Shown here: positions 58,031 to 64,000 of the stretch, piece after piece
Position numbering within the stretch: the first letter of the stretch is position 1
Layout of the letters: every line of letters starts with the position of its first letter
NCBI GenBank assembly: GCA_035995185.1
Contig: DASYKT010000009.1
Coordinates: 30,947 to 94,946, forward strand
DNA length: 64,000 nucleotides
Direction of reading: 5' to 3'
DNA from: DASYKT01 sp035995185
GTDB lineage: Bacteria; Acidobacteriota; Blastocatellia; Pyrinomonadales; Pyrinomonadaceae
Translations under genes and position numbers: made by a program
Notes under the pieces: generated by a model
Told to the model about the DNA's origin: nothing
The model's database searches: none
Seen by the model: the letters and a program-made list of their open reading frames with translations, nothing else

Positions 58031-60784
58031 GTGAATATAGATCAAAACATAAGTTTTAATGTCATTGACGAAGCCATCTCCTGTCTTGCGACAGTGCAGG
58101 AAGGCATCGCTCTTTTTCGCGCAAACTCCAACAATTTGCCGGCGCTTCAGGCCGCGACGCGTGACGCGCAATCCATCAAAGGCGCGGCTTCGATGATCGA
58201 CCAAACCGATATTTATGAGCTGGCAAAAAGGCTGGAAACAGAGCTCAGAAAATGTCCGGGCGGCGAAATAACCGAAGACATGGAGCGGCAGTTTGCCGCG
58301 CAACTGGACGAGCTTGAGCTTCTTCTCTTGAAAAAGAAAGCCTCGCTGGCGCGGGCGGAAAGTATTGCGGCCGAAACAACACTGTCCCCGCCGGAAAGTG
58401 CGGTCGCGTTAAACGGAAATTCCTTCCGGACTGAAGAAGAAGATTTCGAGGCCGACCCCGAAACGCTCGAGATCTTTTCTCTCGAGGCCGACGACCTGCT
58501 GCGAAATATTGCCGACCAGTTGAAAATTTTGGGGCGCGCTCCCGGCAGCTTCGATGCCCTGATGGAAGTCCGCCGCAGCGCCCATACGCTGAAAGGTTCG
58601 GCGGCGATCATCGGAATGAAACCGCTTTCTTCACTGGCGCACCGGATGGAAGACCTGCTTGATTTTGTGACCGAGTACAAGCTCGAACTCAGCGCCGACG
58701 TTCACTTGCTTTTGTCCGCCTCCGCCGATTGCCTGGCCGCTCTGGCCCACGGCGAAACCCGCGAGGAACTGCAATCCGTCATCGCCGATCTGTATCTGCG
58801 TTACAACGTCACCATGACCTTGCTGGAAGACGGAAAAACATCTTCCGTTCCCCCCGAAGCTGAAGGGGCCGAACCGGCATTATTGGCCGCGCTGGCCGAA
58901 GAAAATAAGGACGAAGGCGAGATACTTACCGGCGAAGAAAAACATCATCGCAACTCCATCATCCGCATTTCCATCGAGCGTCTGGATGAACTGATGCGTT
59001 TATTCAGCGAAGTATTGCAAAGCCGCGCCACCATCGAGCAACGCCTGGCCGACATGGAAAAACAGGTGCAGGAATTGCAGCACAGCACCGGCCGCTTGCG
59101 GCAGGCATCGGGAAAACTCGAAATAGATTTTGAAGCCGGAATGATGAAGACCGGCGCTTTGCGCGGCATTCCCTCGGCGTCCGCCCCGGCTTTTAACGCC
59201 GCCGGCAAACCTCAGGAATTTGACGAGCTGGAATTCGACCGTTACACCGAATTTCACCAGGTGACACGCCAGTTGGTCGAAACCGGCAGCGACGTGGCCT
59301 CGATCAATATCGAGATGGAAAGCCTTTTGACCAATCTCGAAAGCGTCTTTGGCGGGCAGCGCCACCTGATCGATGAAATTCAAAAACGCCTGATGCAGTT
59401 TCGCATGGTGGCGTTCGATTCGCTGGGGCGCAGGCTGCAGCGCACGGTGCGCATCACCGCCGAGCAGGAAGAAAAATTTGTCGATCTCGCCATCGAGGGC
59501 GGCGAACTGGAGGTCGACACCCAGATACTCGATTCGCTCATCGAACCGCTGCTGCACATTCTGCGCAACGCCGTCAGCCACGGCATCGAGGCGCCCGACA
59601 CCCGCAAGCTGCTGGGAAAATCCGAACAAGGCGTGATCACGCTCCGTCTTTCACAGGAAGGAACTTTTGTCGTTCTTTCGGTTTCCGATGACGGCCGCGG
59701 CGTTCAGTTATCCGATCTGCGCGATAAGGCGCTGAAAAATCATTTTGTCACCGAAACTCAGTTGGCGGCGATGACCGAAGAAGAAATACTTTCGCTCGTC
59801 TTTTTGCCGGGGCTTTCGACCTCGACCGAAGTCAGCGAAGTGTCCGGCCGCGGCGTCGGCATGAATATCGTCAAGGAAAGCCTGTCCCGCTACCAGGGCA
59901 CGGTTTCGGTGTCGTCCGAATTGCAAAGGGGCACCACTTTCACCCTTCGCGTGCCGATGGCTTTGTCTGCGATGCGCGCGCTTTTGGTAAAAGCCGGCAG
60001 CGAAACTTATGCTATCCCGCTCAACCTGGTAAAACAGGTGATCGAGATCTCTGCGCAGGAACTGGAAAAGGCGAAAGCGGAAAATCTGCTTTCCGTTAAT
60101 AACCATTCTTACAATCTCACCTACCTTGATAATCTGCTGAGCTTTCCTGAGCTTCAGAGAAAAGAAAATTCCAACGTCTCGGTCTTGTTATTAAAAACTT
60201 CCGAAGAAGACCGCGCGCTGGTCGTGGATGAATTGCTTCCGCCGCAGGAAATAGTTTTAAAACCGCTCTGTTTCCCGCTGCAAAATTCCCCCGGTTTTTT
60301 GGGCGCCAGCATTTTGGGTAATGGAAAAGTCGTGCCGGTCCTCGATCTCGTTCATCTGCTGAAGCAAACAAAACGCATCTCAGCTCCCCTTTCCAAACCG
60401 AAGATCAAAGCGAACGCTTCGGTAATGATCGTCGACGACAGCCCCAGCGTCCGCCGCATTATGTCCGCCGTCATCAGCAGCGCCGGCTGGGAAGTTAAAG
60501 CCGCCAAGGACGGCATGGAAGCATTTGAAATGCTGCAAAACGACGGCGAGCTTCCTAAAGTTATCCTGACCGACGTGGAAATGCCGCGCATGGACGGGTA
60601 TGAGCTTTTAGCGACCTTAAAGAGGCACGATACCTTCAGACAGATCCCGGTGATCATTATCACTTCGCGCGCGGGCGAAAAGCATCGCCGCAAAGCGCTT
60701 GACCTTGGCGTCTCCGAATATGTCACCAAACCTTATGAAGATTCCGTTTTGACGGAAATAATAAAACGCCTGGCAACTTCTTAA
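58031..60784 (+). CDS. CheA-like hybrid kinase with C-terminal receiver (ChpA-like)
   Basis: 917 residues from a GTG at 58031, 5 nt after the second receptor. Two HPt domains: the first has AQSIKGAAS, where the phospho-His position is Gln 47, so it is dead; the second has AHTLKGSAAIIG with H185 intact. Then dimerisation, HATPase (HILRNAVSHGIEAPDTR; GRGVGMNIVKESL), a CheW-like domain (about 640-790) and a receiver (about 797-917) with MIVDDSPSVRR and ILTDVEMPRMDGYEL. This is the ChpA architecture with fewer HPt modules. CheB and CheR are not in the cluster. Confidence 0.94.
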   Translation: MNIDQNISFNVIDEAISCLATVQEGIALFRANSNNLPALQAATRDAQSIKGAASMIDQTDIYELAKRLETELRKCPGGEITEDMERQFAAQLDELELLLLKKKASLARAESIAAETTLSPPESAVALNGNSFRTEEEDFEADPETLEIFSLEADDLLRNIADQLKILGRAPGSFDALMEVRRSAHTLKGSAAIIGMKPLSSLAHRMEDLLDFVTEYKLELSADVHLLLSASADCLAALAHGETREELQSVIADLYLRYNVTMTLLEDGKTSSVPPEAEGAEPALLAALAEENKDEGEILTGEEKHHRNSIIRISIERLDELMRLFSEVLQSRATIEQRLADMEKQVQELQHSTGRLRQASGKLEIDFEAGMMKTGALRGIPSASAPAFNAAGKPQEFDELEFDRYTEFHQVTRQLVETGSDVASINIEMESLLTNLESVFGGQRHLIDEIQKRLMQFRMVAFDSLGRRLQRTVRITAEQEEKFVDLAIEGGELEVDTQILDSLIEPLLHILRNAVSHGIEAPDTRKLLGKSEQGVITLRLSQEGTFVVLSVSDDGRGVQLSDLRDKALKNHFVTETQLAAMTEEEILSLVFLPGLSTSTEVSEVSGRGVGMNIVKESLSRYQGTVSVSSELQRGTTFTLRVPMALSAMRALLVKAGSETYAIPLNLVKQVIEISAQELEKAKAENLLSVNNHSYNLTYLDNLLSFPELQRKENSNVSVLLLKTSEEDRALVVDELLPPQEIVLKPLCFPLQNSPGFLGASILGNGKVVPVLDLVHLLKQTKRISAPLSKPKIKANASVMIVDDSPSVRRIMSAVISSAGWEVKAAKDGMEAFEMLQNDGELPKVILTDVEMPRMDGYELLATLKRHDTFRQIPVIIITSRAGEKHRRKALDLGVSEYVTKPYEDSVLTEIIKRLATS

Positions 60785-60820
60785 AAGTAGCTGTATGGAA
60801 CGTGGGCTTCTGCCCGCTGC

Positions 60821-60960
60821 TTTAAATTGCCACTAGCTTTAGCTAGTGGTTTGGTGGATCGTAATTTTATCGGCTTTAGCCTAACTCTGTTCTTAGGCTA
60901 AAGCCTTTTTACTTCAATTTGTATTTTTTATCCACTAGCTAAAGCTAGTGGCAATTTAAA
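60821..60960. repeat. inverted repeat, TTGCCACTAGCTTTAGC family (copy 2, perfect)
   Basis: Arms 60821-60849 and 60932-60960 are perfect 29-bp complements (TTTAAATTGCCACTAGCTTT...). The interior has CGGCTTTAGCCTA facing TAGGCTAAAGCC. Organisation is the same as at 32552-32684. Confidence 0.95.
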
Positions 60961-61022
60961 AGAAGCAGTTCTTTCGCGTCCTTATTTTACTTTCTACACA
61001 ACTTAGGAGTATTTTTGGAAAA

Positions 61023-62555
61023 GTGAACACTGCAAAGCTTCAAATAACCGTCCGCGATGGCTCACTGTCGGGACAAACCCGGGAAGTTTCCACCGGCTTT
61101 CTCACGATCGGGCGCAGTGCCGATTGCAGTTTGCAATTTCACCCCCACTCGGACCGTGTGGTTTCTACCCGTCACGCCGTTATTCAGGCCGAAGCCGGCG
61201 GCTATTATCTGATCGACCGCCAGAGCCGCAACGGTACTTATGTGAACGGAAAACGCGTCGAACGGATAAAATTGAATAACGGGGACCTGGTCCAGTTCGG
61301 CACCGGCGGCCCGCACGCCATTATTTCCATCGCGCAGGCAGCCAAAATCGTACATCCGCCGAAAAATAAACTGCCCGAATTTAAGATTCCGGAATACGCC
61401 GCCGGAGACAGCCACATCGACGGGCACGCCGAGGCAAATTTTCGCCAGTCGCTGGCCGATTTTGGACTGTATAATCCCGACCGCCCTTCAAGCGATCACG
61501 GCTCGCGGAAACATCGGGGCATCGCGATAGTTTTGCTGGTCGCGGTTTTTCTCTCCCTGCTGGTGATCTCGCTGGTATTTTGGGAACTCGGGACGAGGAT
61601 CAGCCTGATCGCTACGACGACTGCGTTTCTGCCCGCGATAATTTATATTTTGCCGCTTCTATGGCTCGACCGCTACGATCCGGAACCTCCCTGGGCTTTG
61701 GCCTCCGCGTTTGCCTGGGGAGCGCTGGTCGCGGTGGTCGTTTCTCTCGTGCTTAACTCGGCGGTGATAGCGCTGATGGGCGATGCGATCGGCGTGCTGG
61801 TCTCCGCCCCGATCATCGAAGAAGCGTCCAAAGGATTAGGCGTGCTGCTTTTCCTAATCGTGCTGCGGCACGAATTTGACGATATTTTGGACGGGATAGT
61901 TTACGCCGGCGTTATCGCGCTGGGGTTTGCGACCGTGGAAAATGTTTTTTACTACGGCCGCAATTTGCTCGAACACGGCAACGAAGGCCTTTTCTATACT
62001 TTCGTTATGCGCGGCATCTTGTCGCCTTTCGCGCATGTCATTTTTACTTCGATGATCGGGATCGGCTGCGGCATCGCGCGCGAATCTCATAACTGGGCGC
62101 TGCGCGTGCTGATGCCGATCGTGGGTTATTTCATGGCCGTCACGCTGCATGCCGTCTGGAACGGCATCGCGAGTTTCGGCGGCAATGTGTTTTTTACGGG
62201 CTACCTGTTATTCGAGCTTCCGTTTTTTCTGCTTTTTGTTTTCTTTTTATTCTTCATCGCTTACCGCGAACGCTCAATACTCCACGAGATGCTTTCGGCT
62301 GAGGTGGGCATGGGCCTGATCACCGGCGAACAACTAAAGATCGCCACGTCATCGCTGAAAAGTTTGGGTTGGATAATATCGGGGGTCGGGATCGGAAAAT
62401 ATACCCCGCGGCGTAAATTCCTGCGCGCGCTGGCCAAGCTGGGATTGTCCTACTGGCACATACAACGGGCAACCGCCGCGCAGGGCGAAACCAAAAGCTT
62501 CCGGCTCTCTCCTATCCTTCGCGGCGAAGTAAAAAAATGGCGGTCGGAGATCTAA
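61023..62555 (+). CDS. FHA domain - PrsW family intramembrane protease fusion
   Basis: 510 residues from a GTG at 61023 (TAGGAG about 14 nt upstream). An FHA domain (about 8-105) has TIGRSADCSLQF, VSTRHAVIQ and SRNGTYVNG. About eight helices follow. PrsW motifs are present: EEASKG (266-271), FATVENVFYYG with E306, SPFAHVIFTS with H338, and LHAVWNG with H376. PrsW proteases cleave membrane proteins such as anti-sigma factors. The cytoplasmic FHA domain suggests control by Ser/Thr phosphorylation. Confidence 0.92.
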   Translation: MNTAKLQITVRDGSLSGQTREVSTGFLTIGRSADCSLQFHPHSDRVVSTRHAVIQAEAGGYYLIDRQSRNGTYVNGKRVERIKLNNGDLVQFGTGGPHAIISIAQAAKIVHPPKNKLPEFKIPEYAAGDSHIDGHAEANFRQSLADFGLYNPDRPSSDHGSRKHRGIAIVLLVAVFLSLLVISLVFWELGTRISLIATTTAFLPAIIYILPLLWLDRYDPEPPWALASAFAWGALVAVVVSLVLNSAVIALMGDAIGVLVSAPIIEEASKGLGVLLFLIVLRHEFDDILDGIVYAGVIALGFATVENVFYYGRNLLEHGNEGLFYTFVMRGILSPFAHVIFTSMIGIGCGIARESHNWALRVLMPIVGYFMAVTLHAVWNGIASFGGNVFFTGYLLFELPFFLLFVFFLFFIAYRERSILHEMLSAEVGMGLITGEQLKIATSSLKSLGWIISGVGIGKYTPRRKFLRALAKLGLSYWHIQRATAAQGETKSFRLSPILRGEVKKWRSEI

Positions 62556-62958
62556 CGTTTTACCAAAAACGGGCGCGATAAAGCGGAAGCCCGGCCCTTA
62601 GGAGGGCTAATTTTTCGCTCGCAAAATCCATTGCCGCTTTTTTAACGCCGTCACAATATCCCTATTAAAAGACAGGTAAAACGTTTATATTATCTTCGGC
62701 ATGACAACTTATCAATTAGCGATATCCGCTGCTATATATCCTTGATTGGCCGTGTTTGTCGCTGAATTACAGGCAAACGCCTGCATTGACAATAGATATT
62801 GCTAAAACTAAGCTGCGTTTATTGTTATAAGTCTTGACTCGCCTTGTTCATTGCTATAATCTGAGCAAAATTGCGATCTTTCTGTTAAAAAAACTACATT
62901 TGTTGTTGTTTTGTCTCCCAGCAGGGCAACTACTTTTTAATTTTCCACAATCAAACAA
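62556..62958. other. intergenic region (about 400 bp)
   Basis: Apart from the hairpin at 62594, I see nothing recognisable. It is AT-rich from about 62690, with no repeat-family member and no convincing small gene. Confidence 0.4.
62594..62615 (+). terminator. weak Rho-independent terminator
   Basis: GCCCT (62594-62598) and AGGGC (62603-62607), 5-bp stem with a 4-nt loop, then TAATTTTT. Ends the FHA-PrsW transcript. Confidence 0.55.
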
Positions 62959-63783
62959 TTGATTTGTTGTCCCTATAGAAGGATTTATGAAAAAATAAAG
63001 CTAGTCTCCGTAACCCTTTTTTTGTTAGGAGCGGGAATTCTGTATCTGATCGGGCTAAAAGACGGAGATGCTCAATCATCGATCGCATCGGCTCAGACTA
63101 AACCGACCGTTGAAAATGAGACTGACAAGAATTTTCCGATCGCTACCTGGGAAGATCAAGCTCAAGCTAGAAATGTTGATGAGAAAAGGCGAAAAAAGAA
63201 TAGCCGTTTCGAAGGCACAAAATGGGTAGAAAAAACCGTCTATGATACTGACAGCAAATCAAACTTGATAACTCATTGGCAGATCGGATTACCCGCGCTT
63301 CCAACGAAAAAAAGCGATGCGGTGATCATTGGAACGGTGGAATCAGCAGAGGCTTTTTTGTGCAATGACAACGGCAGCATCTACTCAGAATTTTTCGTTA
63401 AGATAGACACTATTCTAAAAGATAGAAAAGACCCTTCGATAAAGATCAATGATCACATAGCGATTGACCGAGCAGGAGGACGAGTCAAATATCCTTCCGG
63501 GCGAGTATTTAAGTATGAGATACAGGGCCAGGCTATGCCGCGTGTAAATGGGAGATATGTCTTCTTTCTGAATTACGACGAAGGAAGGGATATGTACCTT
63601 ATAGTAACCGGCTACGAAATATCAGACGGGAAAATAACTGCGTTAGACGGTAAAGGCGCGGCCAAAGGAAGCGGCTTCGATTTCATTGAATACAATGGAA
63701 TGGGTGAGTTTGAATTCTTGAACCAAGTTCGCGATGCGATCAATGCACCGGTTGTAAGCAAAGAGGAGATAAGAATTCCATGA
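62959..63783 (+). CDS. exported protein of unknown function, start disrupted by an A-run
   Basis: Up to 274 residues in the open frame from a TTG at 62959. The natural start is probably the ATG at 62987, which has AGAAGG 5 nt upstream, but it reads ATG AAA AAA TAA. One more A in the six-A run (62990-62995) would give MKKIKLVSVTLFLLGAG, a good signal peptide. The mature part contains SDAVIIGTVESAEAFLCNDN, KIDTILKDRKDPSIKINDHI and RVNGRYVFFLNY, suggesting a beta-rich domain. No family recognised. The 3' end may also be shifted near 63778. Confidence 0.7.
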   Translation: MICCPYRRIYEKIKLVSVTLFLLGAGILYLIGLKDGDAQSSIASAQTKPTVENETDKNFPIATWEDQAQARNVDEKRRKKNSRFEGTKWVEKTVYDTDSKSNLITHWQIGLPALPTKKSDAVIIGTVESAEAFLCNDNGSIYSEFFVKIDTILKDRKDPSIKINDHIAIDRAGGRVKYPSGRVFKYEIQGQAMPRVNGRYVFFLNYDEGRDMYLIVTGYEISDGKITALDGKGAAKGSGFDFIEYNGMGEFEFLNQVRDAINAPVVSKEEIRIP

Positions 63784-64000
63784 GAAAACTCTTGATAACC
63801 CGAATGAAGGCACTCACCTAATTGCAACTTTTTATAGAGATAAGGATATATCTGTCTTATTAAATGATTTGCGCGGTGCTATAAACAATTAGTGTTGCTC
63901 TCAAAAGGCCCGCAATTATTGAATATTATTCCCTTGCCAGGCACGTTGCAGGCATCTTAATTGAGGCTGGAAAATGTCTTGACGCAAGCCTGTTTCGGGT
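63784..64000 (+). other. window end; possible displaced C-terminus and an unassigned open frame
   Basis: The frame HEKTLDNPNEGTHLIATFYR, then DKDISVLLNDL..., is open to a TAG at 63890-63892 and would follow the previous gene if one base were lost near 63778. Beyond it, a frame open from about 63884 (ALKRPAIIEYYSLARHVAGI...) runs off the edge without an ATG. Neither is secure. Confidence 0.35.

Overview
The window looks like a chromosomal segment of a Gram-negative, non-enteric bacterium. Lipopolysaccharide genes (waaA, lpxK), SPase I lipoprotein-type leaders, an F-type ATP synthase split over several loci, a chemosensory cluster and many DUF families typical of Acidobacteriota point to that phylum. 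A Blastocatellia-like member is my best guess, but it is inference: no 16S rRNA gene is present. Base composition is moderate (about 50-55% G+C by eye) and similar throughout.

Layout. 1-6.2 kb: a partial membrane protein and BamE-like lipoprotein (minus); ychF, two small exported proteins (one a Cys-rich CPMK-repeat protein), a divergent glucose-6-phosphate dehydrogenase-like gene and pgl (plus). 6.2-6.9 kb: tRNA-Ile(CAU) on the minus strand, split by a group I intron that carries an HNH endonuclease gene in antisense. 7-18.7 kb: DinB protein, propeller lipoprotein, M61 peptidase, an MFS pump, a GT2/GT21-like glycosyltransferase, atpZ, psuG, lepB, rnc and an exported Pro/Ala/Thr-tailed protein. 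19-25.1 kb: a sensor kinase and an NtrC-type regulator separated by a minus-strand block holding a fulvocin C-like bacteriocin precursor and two membrane-anchored thioredoxin-like proteins. 25.3-36.8 kb: membrane and lipoproteins, glycosyltransferase, an exported glucan-water-dikinase-like protein, TMEM175 channel, efp, waaA-lpxK. 36.8-38.7 kb: atpE, atpB, atpI. 38.9-43.5 kb: ruvC, a four-helix-bundle gene, yebC, yggU-yggT-yggS, tRNA-Leu(CAG). 43.6-51.4 kb: rsmG, methyltransferase, DUF421, VOC protein, rpmE-DUF1385-prfA, histidine phosphatase, a thioredoxin-reductase-like flavoprotein. 51.6-60.8 kb: a five-gene Pil-Chp-like chemosensory cluster (TPR/receiver protein, CheW, two MCPs, CheA-receiver hybrid). 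61-64 kb: an FHA-PrsW fusion and an exported protein interrupted by a homopolymer indel.

A second layer is a dense set of intergenic inverted repeats in at least six sequence families (GCCACTAATTACAC type; TTCGTGTGATTTCGTGG type; TTGCCACTAGCTTTAGC type; ACCGGGA...GACCGG type; CGTATTACG type; GACGGGGTGGTT type). They mark many gene boundaries, and in two places have become the coding C-terminus of a gene (yebC and the flavoprotein). No transposase is present in the window.

Main leads: the intron-containing tRNA with an antisense HNH gene; the fulvocin-like precursor with its thioredoxin neighbours, inserted into a two-component locus; the exported dikinase-like protein; the Cys-rich CPMK protein; the non-canonical G6PDH-like/pgl pair; and the cassette-like four-helix-bundle gene between ruvC and yebC. 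Three or four genes carry single-base shifts, three of them in homopolymers, so some broken genes may be sequencing errors rather than decay.
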